DNA of 64,000 nucleotides from the NCBI GenBank assembly GCA_031422335.1, contig JANOQW010000011.1:9820-73819 (forward strand), read 5' to 3'. A program made the translations under genes and the position numbers. Positions 42,505 through 52,203 of this stretch are shown one piece after another. This DNA is from Methylotenera_A sp031422335 (GTDB lineage: Bacteria; Pseudomonadota; Gammaproteobacteria; Burkholderiales; Methylophilaceae). Below the pieces are notes generated by a model. It saw only the letters and a program-made list of their open reading frames with translations, searched no databases and was not told where the DNA came from. Position 1 is the first letter of the stretch; each line of letters starts with the position of its first letter.

Positions 42505-43443
42505 TTAAGATACTGCCGCTGCGCCACCGACGATTTCCGAGATTTCTTTGGTAATCGCTGCTTGACGTGCTTTGTTGTAAACCAATTTAAGGTCGCCAAT
42601 TACTTCTTTTGCATTATCAGACGCTGATTTCATCGCCACCATACGTGAAGATTGCTCTGAAGCCATATTCTCTGCCACCGCGTTGTACACCAACGATTCA
42701 ATATAGCGCGTCATCAACTCATCAACAACGGGCTTCGCTTCTGGCTCGTAAATGTAATCCCAATGACCTTTAGCTGTGCCAATACTGACTGCGCCCTTAA
42801 TGACACCACTTGCCGAAAGTGCATCAACCTTAGCATGTGCAGGCTCTACGCCTATATGCTCATCACTCAATGGCAACAATTGTTGCAGCACTGGCTCTTG
42901 TTTCATAGTGTTGATGAACTTGGTGTAGCAGATATATAACTGGTCGATTTCACCTGAGGTGTAAGCATCCAACATCACTTTAATCGTACCAATCAGTGTT
43001 TCCATGTGCGGTACATCGCCCAAACCGATAGTGTGCGACTTGACATCTGCACCCACGCGATTCATAAAGCCAAGGCCTTTATTACCGATCGCACTCACGG
43101 CAATTTTTTTGCCCTCTAGCTCCCATGCTTTCATCTGATTCACAGATAAACGCAACATATTGGTGTTTAAACCGCCGCACAGGCCTTTATCTGAACTCAC
43201 CACAATCAAACCCACAGTTTTCACCACATCGCGCTTAATTAAAAACGGATGTTTGTACTCGGATTGAGCAAATGAAAGATGCGCAGCCACGTTACGAATC
43301 TTTTCAGCGTATGGACGTGAAGCACGCATTCTATCTTGCGCTTTACGCATTTTAGAAGCGGCCACCATTTCCATCGCTTTGGTGATCTTGCGGGTATTTT
43401 CTACCGACTTAATCTTGGTTCTAATCTCTTTACTACCAGCCAT
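42505..43443 (-). CDS. atpG: ATP synthase F1 subunit gamma
   Basis: Rotary shaft of F1. The 312 residues have the N-terminal coiled-coil helix (AGSKEIRTKIKSVENTRKIT, KAMEMVAASKMRKAQ), the Rossmann-like middle (GLIVVSSDKGLCGGLN) and the C-terminal helix (ESLVYNAVAENMASEQSSRM, VAMKSASDNAKEVIGDL). It is about 25 residues longer than E. coli gamma because of an insert around DEHIGVEPAHAKVDALSASG, a loop known to vary between betaproteobacteria. Lies between atpA and atpD. Confidence 0.97.
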   Translation of the reverse strand: MAGSKEIRTKIKSVENTRKITKAMEMVAASKMRKAQDRMRASRPYAEKIRNVAAHLSFAQSEYKHPFLIKRDVVKTVGLIVVSSDKGLCGGLNTNMLRLSVNQMKAWELEGKKIAVSAIGNKGLGFMNRVGADVKSHTIGLGDVPHMETLIGTIKVMLDAYTSGEIDQLYICYTKFINTMKQEPVLQQLLPLSDEHIGVEPAHAKVDALSASGVIKGAVSIGTAKGHWDYIYEPEAKPVVDELMTRYIESLVYNAVAENMASEQSSRMVAMKSASDNAKEVIGDLKLVYNKARQAAITKEISEIVGGAAAVS

Positions 43444-43467
43444 TTTTTATCCTAGTTGGTAATTAAA

Positions 43468-45009
43468 TTAATAAGCATTCGTTGCTTTGAAGTCTTGAAT
43501 AGCCGCTTCAACAGCTTTTTCGTTATCACCAGCTAAGTCTTTGCTAGATTCAATGCCATCCATCAATTTTTTATATTTAGAACTCATAAAGCCATGTAAT
43601 GCGCCTTCAAAAGCTAATACTTTATTGGTTGGTACGTCATCAAAGTAACCTTTATTGGCAGCTAATAAGCTAATAGCCATTTGAGAAACACTTAATGGTG
43701 CGTATTGCGCTTGCTTCATCAACTCGGTAAACATACGACCACGGTCTAATTGTTTACGGGTCGCTTCATCCAAGTCAGAAGCGAACTGCGCGAACGCAGC
43801 CAATTCACGATATTGTGCTAATGCTAAACGTACACCGCCACCCAATTTTTTGATGACCTTAGTTTGAGCAGCACCACCCACGCGAGATACTGAAATACCG
43901 GCGTTGATCGCTGGACGAATACCAGCGTTGAACAAGTCAGTTTCTAAGAAGATTTGACCATCGGTAATTGAAATCACGTTAGTTGGAACGAAAGCTGAAA
44001 CGTCACCAGCGGCTGTTTCAATCACTGGCAATGCGGTTAATGAACCTGTTTTGCCTTTAACTTTGCCACCTGTAAATTTTTCTACGTAATCTTCATTCAC
44101 GCGAGCTGCGCGCTCTAACAAACGTGAGTGGATGTAGAACACATCGCCCGGGTAAGCTTCACGACCTGGTGGACGGCGCAGTAGCAATGAAATTTGACGG
44201 TAAGCAATCGCTTGTTTAGTCAAATCATCATACACAATCAATGCATCTTCACCGCGGTCACGGAAGTATTCACCCATCGTACAACCAGCATATGGTGCTA
44301 GGAATTGTAATGCTGCTGAGTCAGACGCTGCTGCTGCAACCACGATGGTGTAAGCCATCGCACCGTTTTCTTCTAACTTACGCACCACGTTAGCAATGGT
44401 TGAGGCTTTTTGACCGATCGCCACATAGACGCAGGTCATATTTTGACCTTTTTGGTTAATAATCGCATCAATCGCCACCGCAGTTTTACCTGTTTGACGG
44501 TCACCAATAATCAATTCACGTTGACCACGGCCTACTGGCACCATTGAATCCACTGATTTCAAACCAGTTTGCACAGGTTGTGACACGGATTTACGTGCAA
44601 TCACCCCTGGTGCTACTTTTTCAATTTTGTCCGTCATTTTCGCATTGACTGGGCCTTTGCCGTCAATCGGCTGTCCTAGCGCGTTTACTACGCGGCCAAT
44701 TAATTCTGGGCCAACTGGCACTTCCAAAATACGACCTGTACACTTCACCACGTCGCCTTCGGTAATATGTTCGTAGTCACCTAAAACCACAGCGCCTACA
44801 GAATCGCGCTCTAAGTTAAGTGCTAGCCCGAACGTATTGCCAGGGAACTCGATCATCTCACCCGCCATCACGTTTGATAAGCCGTGAATACGCACAATAC
44901 CGTCAGTCACTGAAATTACCGTGCCTTGTGTACGCGCTTCTGCACTGGTCGAAAAATTTTCTAATCTGCTTTTAATCAGTTCACTGATTTCTGATGTAGA
45001 TAACTGCAT
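43468..45009 (-). CDS. atpA: ATP synthase F1 subunit alpha
   Basis: Non-catalytic nucleotide-binding subunit of F1, 513 residues. Visible: start MQLSTSEISELIKSRLENF, the beta-barrel (GTVISVTDGIVRIHGL, MAGEMIEFPGN), the P-loop GDRQTGKTAVAIDAI, the Arg finger region in NVISITDGQIFLETDLFNAGIRPAINAGISVSRVGGAAQ (arginine of SVSRVG) and the helical C-terminus. It starts 43 bases after atpH in the canonical order H-A-G-D-C. Confidence 0.98.
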   Translation of the reverse strand: MQLSTSEISELIKSRLENFSTSAEARTQGTVISVTDGIVRIHGLSNVMAGEMIEFPGNTFGLALNLERDSVGAVVLGDYEHITEGDVVKCTGRILEVPVGPELIGRVVNALGQPIDGKGPVNAKMTDKIEKVAPGVIARKSVSQPVQTGLKSVDSMVPVGRGQRELIIGDRQTGKTAVAIDAIINQKGQNMTCVYVAIGQKASTIANVVRKLEENGAMAYTIVVAAAASDSAALQFLAPYAGCTMGEYFRDRGEDALIVYDDLTKQAIAYRQISLLLRRPPGREAYPGDVFYIHSRLLERAARVNEDYVEKFTGGKVKGKTGSLTALPVIETAAGDVSAFVPTNVISITDGQIFLETDLFNAGIRPAINAGISVSRVGGAAQTKVIKKLGGGVRLALAQYRELAAFAQFASDLDEATRKQLDRGRMFTELMKQAQYAPLSVSQMAISLLAANKGYFDDVPTNKVLAFEGALHGFMSSKYKKLMDGIESSKDLAGDNEKAVEAAIQDFKATNAY

Positions 45010-45052
45010 TGTGGCTCCTAATGTTTTCTTTGCCTAAATTTTACTGTCTTGC

Positions 45053-45589
45053 CTAAGCGCTAAGCGTGTAAGCTAAATTTTGTAACTGATTTTTGACAGA
45101 TGCGTCAATGACGGTATCGCCAACAATAATTTTAAATCCACCAATGATTTCTGGATCGATAGAAACGCTAGCTTCTATTTTTTTAGAAAACTTTGTTTCT
45201 AATCGAGTAACCAAGTCTTTTACTTCTGCAGCACTTGGCTTGGAAGCCGCGATTATATTGGCTTGTAGCGTGCCTTCTTCTTGCGCTTTTAATTCTTCAA
45301 ACGCCGCAGTGATGGCTGGCAAAATCGACATGCGGCCATATTCAACCAATACTTTGATTAAATTTTGTGCATTAACATTTAACTTATCACCACAAACCTT
45401 TAAAAAAGTCGCTTGCAAATCGCTAGCCACTACTTTTGGGTCGTTAATATAAGCCTGCATCTTCACGTCGCTTGCAACTTGCGTTGCAAAACCCAGCATT
45501 TCTGACCATTTGGCTAGTGCTTTTTGCTGTTTGCCCAGCTTGTAAGCGGCGACTGCGTAGGGTCGTGCGATGGTTGATATTTCAGCCAT
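45053..45589 (-). CDS. atpH: ATP synthase F1 subunit delta
   Basis: Peripheral-stalk subunit joining F1 to the b dimer. The 178 residues begin IARPYAVAAYKLGKQQ (family start ARPYA.A.F) and end with the conserved closing strand and helix (IDPEIIGGFKIIVGDTVIDASVKNQL, QNLAYTL). It begins 8 bases after atpF, so translation is probably coupled. Confidence 0.96.
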   Translation of the reverse strand: MAEISTIARPYAVAAYKLGKQQKALAKWSEMLGFATQVASDVKMQAYINDPKVVASDLQATFLKVCGDKLNVNAQNLIKVLVEYGRMSILPAITAAFEELKAQEEGTLQANIIAASKPSAAEVKDLVTRLETKFSKKIEASVSIDPEIIGGFKIIVGDTVIDASVKNQLQNLAYTLSA

Positions 45590-45597
45590 GACGATCC

Positions 45598-46068
45598 TTA
45601 AAGTTCTGCCGCAAGTTTAGAAAGCATGTCTGAATGGGCTTTGCCATCAATCTCTTTACGCAAGATTTTCTCCGCACCCGCAATCGCTAGGGCAGACACT
45701 TGCGCACGTAAACCTTCTTTTGCGCGGTTTACTTCCTGATCAATCTCAGCTTTTGCACCGGTTAAAATGCGCTCGCCTTCAACCTTGGCATTGCCTTTAG
45801 CTTCTTCTACAATTTGCGTCGCGCGCTTTTCAGCTTGGCCTATAATTTCGCTGGCTTTTTGTTTGGCTTCGTTCAAAGTGACTTCTGATTTTTTAGCGGC
45901 AACTTCTAAGGCACTACGGCCTTCAGAGGCAGCTGCCAAACCATCTGCAATTTCCTTTTGACGCGTTTCTATCGCTTTTAACAGCGGTGGCCAAACGAAT
46001 TTCACCGTGAACCAAATCAACACAGCAAATGCAATAGCTTGTGCGATGAGTGTAAAGTTAATGTTCAT
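45598..46068 (-). CDS. atpF: ATP synthase Fo subunit b
   Basis: Peripheral-stalk membrane anchor, 156 residues. One N-terminal helix (FTLIAQAIAFAVLIWFTVKFVW), then a long amphipathic coiled coil rich in A, E and K (EGRSALEVAAKKSEVTLNEA and onward) that dimerises and contacts delta. Length and pattern match E. coli b exactly (156). Lies between atpE and atpH. Confidence 0.97.
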   Translation of the reverse strand: MNINFTLIAQAIAFAVLIWFTVKFVWPPLLKAIETRQKEIADGLAAASEGRSALEVAAKKSEVTLNEAKQKASEIIGQAEKRATQIVEEAKGNAKVEGERILTGAKAEIDQEVNRAKEGLRAQVSALAIAGAEKILRKEIDGKAHSDMLSKLAAEL

Positions 46069-46131
46069 TTTTATTCCAATTAAGTTATATCAGTATGTAA
46101 AATTTTGAGTCTTTAAGTTTGACTCAAAAAT

Positions 46132-46407
46132 TTACTTAGCTACTGCAGTTACAACACTTAATAATGGGTTTGCAAACGCGAACATCATGGCTAAACCAAC
46201 GCCAATAATGAAAGAAGCATCGATAAGACCCAATAACAAGAATACTTTACCTTGCAATTGTGGAATCATTTCTGGCTGACGTGCTGCGCCTTCTAAAAAG
46301 CTTGCGCACATAATACCAATACCGATACAAGCACCCGCAGCGCCCAAACCAATAATTAAACCAATACCAACGCCTGTGTAGGCTTGAATTAATGCTAATG
46401 CTTCCAT
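46132..46407 (-). CDS. atpE: ATP synthase Fo subunit c
   Basis: Rotor-ring proteolipid, 91 residues in two helices: a Gly-rich first helix (GVGIGLIIGLGAAGACIGIG), the polar loop with RQPE (residues 43-46) and a second helix with the ion-carrying carboxylate at Asp 63 (LLLGLIDASFIIGVG). The Asp with hydrophobic surroundings, and without the Gln/Ser/Thr set seen in sodium-binding rings, points to proton coupling. Lies between atpB and atpF. Confidence 0.97.
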   Translation of the reverse strand: MEALALIQAYTGVGIGLIIGLGAAGACIGIGIMCASFLEGAARQPEMIPQLQGKVFLLLGLIDASFIIGVGLAMMFAFANPLLSVVTAVAK

Positions 46408-46485
46408 TTTATTACCCTCTCAAAATTAAACTTACAACCAAAACTACCAATAAAAATAAAACTACTCAAAACCAACTTCTTAAAG

Positions 46486-47355
46486 CTAATGACTTTCGTG
46501 TGCCATGGCTAAATAAACCACCGTTAACATCATAAAAATAAATGCTTGCAGTGCCACGATTAAAATGTGGAAAATTGACCAACCAGCACCAAGAATTGCA
46601 CCGAATATAGTGCCAGTTAAGCCAGTAGCCGCCCACAAACCAATTAACAAGAAAATTACTTCACCCGCATACATATTGCCAAACAAACGCAATGAGTGTG
46701 AAAGTGGTTTAGAGACATATTCGATGATGTTAAACGCGAAGTTAGCGACAAATAATAACGGGCTTAAAAGTAGGCCAACAAAGCCAAGTGCAGTTTTTGG
46801 TTTGAAGAACTTAGCGCCGCCAAATGGGGCATAAAATAGCTCATGCAGCCAGCCGCCCAAGCCTTTTACTTTAATCGAGAAGTAGATCATCAGAATCCAC
46901 ACGGCCAAAGCGAGTGCGAAAGTGGCATTGATGTCTGAGGTTGGCACGCTGCGCCAGTGATGCAAACCAAATAGGCCATAAAACTTGTGCATAATGTCTA
47001 CGGGTAAAAAATCCATGGCGTTCATGGCGAACACCCATAAAAAAACCGTCAGCGCGGTTGGAGCAATAAAGCTATGACGGTCACCGTGGAAAATATTTTT
47101 TACTTGTTCATCCACGAAGCCAAATACCAGCTCAACAAATGCTTGGCCTTTGCTTGGCACGCCCGATGTCGCTTTGCGCGCAACTAGCCAAACCAAACCC
47201 ATCACCAACACACCTAAAATCAATGACATGACTAAGGTATCCACATGCAGCGTCCAAAAACCGCCTTCGCCGATTGGTTTAGCGTTAAAGCTTAAATGCC
47301 CAGTGATGTATTCTGATGGTGTCATGACGACTTGTTCTGCGTGTTCTGTAGCCAT
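46486..47355 (-). CDS. atpB: ATP synthase Fo subunit a
   Basis: Stator membrane subunit forming the proton half-channels, 289 residues with five to six helices. The essential arginine is in SLRLFGNMYAGEVIFLLIGL (equivalent to E. coli Arg 210). The family text MDFLPVD and the C-terminal LQAFIFMMLTVVYLAMAHE are also present. The N-terminus has a hydrophilic stretch and the periplasmic HLSFNAKPIGEGGFWTLHVDT. Follows atpI by 44 bases. Confidence 0.97.
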   Translation of the reverse strand: MATEHAEQVVMTPSEYITGHLSFNAKPIGEGGFWTLHVDTLVMSLILGVLVMGLVWLVARKATSGVPSKGQAFVELVFGFVDEQVKNIFHGDRHSFIAPTALTVFLWVFAMNAMDFLPVDIMHKFYGLFGLHHWRSVPTSDINATFALALAVWILMIYFSIKVKGLGGWLHELFYAPFGGAKFFKPKTALGFVGLLLSPLLFVANFAFNIIEYVSKPLSHSLRLFGNMYAGEVIFLLIGLWAATGLTGTIFGAILGAGWSIFHILIVALQAFIFMMLTVVYLAMAHESH

Positions 47356-47399
47356 ATTAAAATGATTGCCTAAATTATGTTTTGCTATTCGTTTTAAAT

Positions 47400-47792
47400 C
47401 TATATTTCTATATCTGTTTTATCGAGCTTGCTCATAGCTGCACCCGAAACCAGTGCAGCAGCCGCTAAGCCAGCGATTAGCGCAATTGGCACTAATTGCT
47501 TATATACCTTAAATGCGACTAATAGCAGCACAAAAATCACTAAAACTTTAATCACTTCAGCTTTTAATAAATTGATTAAAACTGCTGTTGCATCTTGCTT
47601 GCTGCGCTGTGCAATTTTAGAGCCTGCAAACGCGCCAATTGTTACCGATAGGCCGCCCAATGAGGCAGATATACCTGCGCTTAAACCCGATATTAACAAT
47701 GAAACAATTGCGACTATAACGGTTGCGATTATTTGTAAGCGCAACATTTTGCTAAAAATCGCAGCGGTTGTTATGTTTTCTGTCATCTGCAT
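47400..47792 (-). CDS. atpI: ATP synthase assembly protein AtpI
   Basis: Small membrane protein that heads the atp operon and helps assemble the c ring. The 130 residues have four hydrophobic helices: IIATVIVAIVSLLISGLSAG, ASLGGLSVTIGAFAGSKIA, VIKVLVIFVLLLVAFKVY and LVPIALIAGLAAAALVSGA, with the Q/R/K-rich loop between helices 2 and 3 typical of AtpI/UncI. Two start codons lie six bases apart (MQMTEN); neither has a strong ribosome-binding site. parB lies 97 bases upstream on the same strand. Confidence 0.88.
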   Translation of the reverse strand: MQMTENITTAAIFSKMLRLQIIATVIVAIVSLLISGLSAGISASLGGLSVTIGAFAGSKIAQRSKQDATAVLINLLKAEVIKVLVIFVLLLVAFKVYKQLVPIALIAGLAAAALVSGAAMSKLDKTDIEI

Positions 47793-47889
47793 TGACTTAA
47801 TAGCAAAGTCCGCGATTCTGAATTATTACGCGCTTTTAGTCAAGCTTAATTAGAGACTTAGGCTTAAAATTTTATTTACTATTTAATTT

Positions 47890-48741
47890 CTAACGCGACA
47901 TTTTTTTAATAATATCGTCTAGTTGGTCTAAATTGTTGTAATTAATTTTAAGCGTACCTGCACCGTTGGCCTTGGCTGAAATACTCACAGTTGCGCCAAT
48001 TTTTTCACTTAAGCTGTTTTGCAAAGCCAAAACGTCACGATTGACAGTGGTTTTGTGTGGTGCTATCTGCGCCTCTGTACCTAATTTTTTTACTAAATTT
48101 TCCACATCACGTACTGATAAGTTTTGCTGCACAACTTTGTTCGCCAGCATAATTTGTTGTGCCGCATCTAAACCAATGAGCGCGCGCGCATGGCCCATGT
48201 CTAATTTGTTGTGCATCAGCTGCTCTTGCACCGCGTGCGTTAAAGTAAGCAGGCGCAATAGATTAGAAACTGCTGCACGGGAACGGCCAACGGCATCGGC
48301 AGCTTTTTCGTGTGTCATGGCAAATTCGTCAATTAAGCGCTTAATACCTTGTGCTTCTTCTAGCGGGTTTAAATTTTCACGTTGAATATTCTCAATCAAT
48401 GCCATTGCCAATGCAGACTCATCGGCAATGTCGCGCACCAATACTGGCACCTGCGCTAAACCAGCCATTTGGCTGGCACGCCAACGCCGCTCACCAGCGA
48501 TTATCTCAAATTTTTCTGGTGCAACTTCTCTCACCAAAATAGGCTGCATAATGCCTTGATTTTTAATCGAATCTGCCAAGGTTTGCAAAGCGGCATCATC
48601 CATATAGCTACGTGGCTGATATTTACCCGGTTGCAACTGAGCCACATCTAACATGCGCTGCGTACCTTCTGCGCTGCTTGCTTCGTCATTGTCAGCCAAT
48701 AAAGCATCTAAACCACGCCCTAAGCCTTTTGGTTTAACCAT
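47890..48741 (-). CDS. parB: Chromosome partitioning protein ParB
   Basis: Binds parS sites, spreads as a CTP-dependent clamp and organises the origin region. The product from ATG 48741 (MVKPKGLGRGLDALLAD) has 283 residues; an ATG nine bases further upstream exists, but AAGGA eight bases before 48741 favours the inner one. Features: the basic start, CTP-binding box (GERRWRASQMAGLAQVPVLVRD) and ENIQRENLNPLEEA, the helix-turn-helix MTHEKAADAVGRSRAAVSNLLRLL for parS, and the C-terminal dimer domain. It overlaps the parA end by eight bases. Two perfect parS sites are within 4 kb. Confidence 0.96.
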   Translation of the reverse strand: MVKPKGLGRGLDALLADNDEASSAEGTQRMLDVAQLQPGKYQPRSYMDDAALQTLADSIKNQGIMQPILVREVAPEKFEIIAGERRWRASQMAGLAQVPVLVRDIADESALAMALIENIQRENLNPLEEAQGIKRLIDEFAMTHEKAADAVGRSRAAVSNLLRLLTLTHAVQEQLMHNKLDMGHARALIGLDAAQQIMLANKVVQQNLSVRDVENLVKKLGTEAQIAPHKTTVNRDVLALQNSLSEKIGATVSISAKANGAGTLKINYNNLDQLDDIIKKMSR

Positions 48742-49519
48742 GTTTAGCATCCTTAAGTATCTGATTTTTAAGTATAATTTCTTTTGCCAGCTCTAAGTAC
48801 GCTAGCGCGCCACGCGAGGTTTTATCATAAATAAGTGCTGGAAGGCCATAGCTGGGCGCCTCAGCCAAGCGTATATTACGGGGGATGACAGTGCTATAAA
48901 CTTTATCGCCAAAATGACTGACTAGCTGTGCCGATACTTGGTTTGCCAGCATATTGCGGTTATCAAACATGGTGCGCAGCAAGCCTTCAATTTCTAGCTT
49001 GGCATTTAGATTAGCGCGTACTTTTTTAATGGTATTGACTAAGTCAGACAAGCCTTCCAACGCATAATATTCGCACTGCATCGGTATCATCACGCTATCT
49101 GCAGCGGTAAGCGCGTTAACAGTGACCAAATTGAGGGCGGGTGGGCAATCAAGTAAAATATAATCGTATTTTTGCTCTAAATTATTGAGCGCTTGTTTTA
49201 GTCGTGTTTCGCGTGCCAACTCGTTTACCAGCTCAACTTCAGCACCTGCCAACTCGCGATTAGATGGCGCCACATGATAGCCACCTTTTTCGCTGCTCAC
49301 AATTACTTCTTGCAACGATTTTTTACCAATCAGCACATGGTAAATACTGTGTTTTAGGTGCGCTTTATCAATGCCACTACCAGTGCTGGCATTGCCTTGT
49401 GGGTCTAAATCTATTAGCAATACTTTTTGATAATTAGCGGCTAAACTTGCAGCCAAATTGACGCAAGTAGTCGTTTTGCCGACGCCGCCTTTTTGGTTAG
49501 TGATTGCTAGTATTTTCAT
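48734..49519 (-). CDS. parA: Chromosome partitioning ATPase ParA (Soj)
   Basis: 261-residue ParA-type ATPase that drives segregation of ParB-parS complexes. It opens with the deviant Walker A NQKGGVGKTTTCVNLAASLA, has LIDLDPQGNAS (Walker A'), DYILLDCPPALNLVTVNAL (Walker B) and the closing DKTSRGALAYLELAKEII. It overlaps the rsmG stop by four bases and parB by eight, giving a tightly coupled mnmG-rsmG-parA-parB run. Confidence 0.97.
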   Translation of the reverse strand: MKILAITNQKGGVGKTTTCVNLAASLAANYQKVLLIDLDPQGNASTGSGIDKAHLKHSIYHVLIGKKSLQEVIVSSEKGGYHVAPSNRELAGAEVELVNELARETRLKQALNNLEQKYDYILLDCPPALNLVTVNALTAADSVMIPMQCEYYALEGLSDLVNTIKKVRANLNAKLEIEGLLRTMFDNRNMLANQVSAQLVSHFGDKVYSTVIPRNIRLAEAPSYGLPALIYDKTSRGALAYLELAKEIILKNQILKDAKHG

Positions 49520-50151
49520 TCATTATTCTCTAAAACTACCAAATGTCTTTCAGCATCTAAACCCGCCACCGTTAGCGGAATAATTTTCTGTACTTTTATT
49601 TTTAAACTTTCAAGTTTAACTATCGTCAGCTCATGATGCGGCACTTGGCCTTTCATCGCCAGCCATTGGCCATTTTGTGCCAACAAGTTTTTGGTTAAAT
49701 TAACAAACAGCGCCAACTCTGAAAAAGCACGCGAAATTATAGTGTCGAACTTTTCCTCAGGTTGATAACTTTCTACTCGGCCATGCACCACCTGCAAGTT
49801 ATCTAACCCCAGCTCGCCTTTTACCTGGCGCATAAATATCGCTTTTTTTTGTACCGTATCAATTGTTGTCACTTGCAATGCTGGCTGGCATATCGCCAAT
49901 ACAATGCCAGGTAAGCCGCCACCGCTACCTACATCTAACAAGCTTTTAACTTTAATATACGGTAGTACGCTCAAGCTGTCCAATAAATGCAGCGTCACCA
50001 TTTCAAGCGGATCGCGTACCGCAGTCAGGTTATATACCTTATTCCATTTTTCTAACAATGCCAAGAAGACCAACAATTTCTGCTGCTTCTCAATATTTAC
50101 ATCTAAACGCATGTTGGTGATTCCCACCGCCAGCAACGCTGCTTGCGTCAT
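49516..50151 (-). CDS. rsmG: 16S rRNA (guanine527-N7)-methyltransferase RsmG
   Basis: Methylates G527 of 16S rRNA using S-adenosylmethionine (formerly GidB); loss gives low-level streptomycin resistance. The 211 residues show WNKVYNLTAVRDPLEMVTLHLLDSL, the SAM-binding motif LLDVGSGGGLPGIVLAI (residues about 68-84), TTIDTVQKKAIFMRQV and the IISRAFSELALFV motif. The gene overlaps mnmG and parA by four bases each. Confidence 0.96.
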   Translation of the reverse strand: MTQAALLAVGITNMRLDVNIEKQQKLLVFLALLEKWNKVYNLTAVRDPLEMVTLHLLDSLSVLPYIKVKSLLDVGSGGGLPGIVLAICQPALQVTTIDTVQKKAIFMRQVKGELGLDNLQVVHGRVESYQPEEKFDTIISRAFSELALFVNLTKNLLAQNGQWLAMKGQVPHHELTIVKLESLKIKVQKIIPLTVAGLDAERHLVVLENNE

Positions 50152-52088
50152 GCCGCCTCTATTTGGTTTTGGCTTATTTGGGTTGGATTTGCTTGTTTTT
50201 TATGCTTACGTTTTAAGTACACCAATAATAGTGAAATGGTCGCGGGGGTAATGCCAGAGATGCGACCTGCTTGGCCAATGGTTTCTGGCTGATGCATCAT
50301 CAGTTTTTGCCGCGCTTCTATACTCAAACCGTGCACATCGGCATAATCAATCTCAAACAATTTGGTATTTTCGCTGCCTTTTTGTTTGGCAATTTCCTCT
50401 TGTTGGCGTGTGATATAACCTTGATATTTTGCTGCAATTTCTACTTGCTCGCGCACTTCGGCTGCCAATTTATCTAAACCTAAATCGCCCAAGCCCAATT
50501 CACCTAGCGTTAACATTGCGTCATAACTTACTTCAGGGCGCCGCAACAGTTCAAACAAGCTGTATTCGTGTTCTAGTGGTTTACCCAAAATAGCCGCTTG
50601 TGTTTCACGTGAAACATCGTCTGTGGCAATTTGTACAAAAGTTTTTTTCAATCGCGCTTGCTCGCGAGTTACCGCTTCTTGCTTACGCTCAAATGCTTCC
50701 CAACGCGCATTATCCACCAAACCCAACTCACGTCCTTTGGCGGTTAAGCGCATGTCCGCGTTGTCTTCTCGTAGTTGTAAGCGGTACTCCGCACGAGAAG
50801 TAAACATACGATACGGCTCGGTCACGCCGGTGGTAATTAAATCATCCACCAATACGCCCAAGTAAGCCTCATCACGAGCAGGGCACCAACTATCTTTGCC
50901 TTGCACATACAGCGCCGCGTTTGCACCTGCCAACAAGCCTTGCGCAGCAGCCTCTTCGTAACCAGTGGTGCCATTAATCTGCCCAGCAAAAAACAAACCT
51001 TGAATTTCCTTGGTTTCTAAACTGCTTTTTAACGCGCGCGGATCGTAATAATCATATTCTATGGCATAGCCAGGACGCAGTATATATGCGCCTTCCAGGC
51101 CATTGATAGAACGCACCAGCGCCAACTGAATATCAAATGGCAAGCTGGTGGAGATGCCATTTGGATAAATCTCATTGGTCGTTAAGCCTTCAGGCTCTAA
51201 AAATATTTGATGTGATTCTTTATCGGCAAAGCGATGAATTTTGTCTTCTACACTCGGGCAATAGCGCGGCCCGACGCCCTCAATCACGCCTGTGTACATA
51301 GGTGAGCGATCTAAACCACTTCGAATAATGTCATGCGTACGCTCATTAGTATGCGTGATCCAGCAAGGCATTTGAGTGGGGTGCTGCGCCGCATTCCCCA
51401 TAAACGAAAATACCGGCACCGGGTTATCCCCAGGCTGTTCTTGCATGACGCTATAATTAATTGAGCGGCCATCAATACGTGGTGGCGTGCCTGTTTTTAA
51501 GCGACCAGCAGGCAGGTTAAGCTCGCGCAAGCGGGCGGCAAGGCTTATGGCTGGCGGGTCTCCCGCGCGGCCTGCGCTGTAGTTTTGTAAGCCAACATGA
51601 ATTAGTCCACCTAAAAATGTACCTGCTGTGAGCACTACCGATTTAGCATTAAAGCGCAACCCAATCTGCGTTACCACGCCTGCAGCGCGCGCGCCGTCCA
51701 ATATAATATCATCCACCGCTTGTTGAAATAGCCATAAATTGGGCTGATTTTCTAAGCGTTTACGAATCGCCGCTTTGTATAAAACTCTGTCGGCTTGCGC
51801 GCGCGTAGCGCGTACCGCAGGACCTTTGCTAGAATTTAAAATGCGAAATTGTATGCCGCCCTCATCGGTCGCGGCAGCCATTGCACCACCTAACGCGTCA
51901 ACTTCTTTAACTAAGTGACCTTTGCCTATGCCACCAATGCTAGGATTGCACGACATTTGACCTAGCGTTTCAATGTTGTGCGTCAACAACAAGGTTTTTT
52001 GTCCCATGCGCGCAGCTGCCAGCGCGGCTTCTGTGCCAGCATGGCCGCCACCGACGACAATCACATCGAAAATACTAGGATAATTCAT
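50148..52088 (-). CDS. mnmG: tRNA uridine-5-carboxymethylaminomethyl synthesis enzyme MnmG (GidA)
   Basis: FAD protein that, together with MnmE, modifies the wobble uridine of several tRNAs. The 646 residues begin with the FAD motif VIVVGGGHAGTEAALAAARMG, then LSCNPSIGGIGKGHLVKEVDALGG-type text (here MSCNPSIGG), the signature GPRYCPSVEDKIHRF, the motif AGQINGTTGYEEAAAQGLLAG, and the GidA C-terminal domain. A perfect parS sequence lies inside the coding region (codons for VSRET). The partner mnmE is 650 bases upstream on the same strand, separated by the divergent DUF2853 gene. Confidence 0.98.
   Translation of the reverse strand: MNYPSIFDVIVVGGGHAGTEAALAAARMGQKTLLLTHNIETLGQMSCNPSIGGIGKGHLVKEVDALGGAMAAATDEGGIQFRILNSSKGPAVRATRAQADRVLYKAAIRKRLENQPNLWLFQQAVDDIILDGARAAGVVTQIGLRFNAKSVVLTAGTFLGGLIHVGLQNYSAGRAGDPPAISLAARLRELNLPAGRLKTGTPPRIDGRSINYSVMQEQPGDNPVPVFSFMGNAAQHPTQMPCWITHTNERTHDIIRSGLDRSPMYTGVIEGVGPRYCPSVEDKIHRFADKESHQIFLEPEGLTTNEIYPNGISTSLPFDIQLALVRSINGLEGAYILRPGYAIEYDYYDPRALKSSLETKEIQGLFFAGQINGTTGYEEAAAQGLLAGANAALYVQGKDSWCPARDEAYLGVLVDDLITTGVTEPYRMFTSRAEYRLQLREDNADMRLTAKGRELGLVDNARWEAFERKQEAVTREQARLKKTFVQIATDDVSRETQAAILGKPLEHEYSLFELLRRPEVSYDAMLTLGELGLGDLGLDKLAAEVREQVEIAAKYQGYITRQQEEIAKQKGSENTKLFEIDYADVHGLSIEARQKLMMHQPETIGQAGRISGITPATISLLLVYLKRKHKKQANPTQISQNQIEAA
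50601..50616. other. parS site inside mnmG
   Basis: TGTTTCACGTGAAACA, an exact match to the 16-bp ParB target, within the mnmG coding sequence and about 1.9 kb from parB. The palindrome coincides with codons for VSRET. Confidence 0.95.
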
Positions 52089-52203
52089 GGTAAAAATTCA
52101 TACTTTTAATCAAGTTTTGGTCAAAAAAACACTTAAATAACAATGAGCTGAAAGTTTAACGCAATCTCCCATTTAAGTCATTTAAAACTAAAATTTAAGT
52201 ACA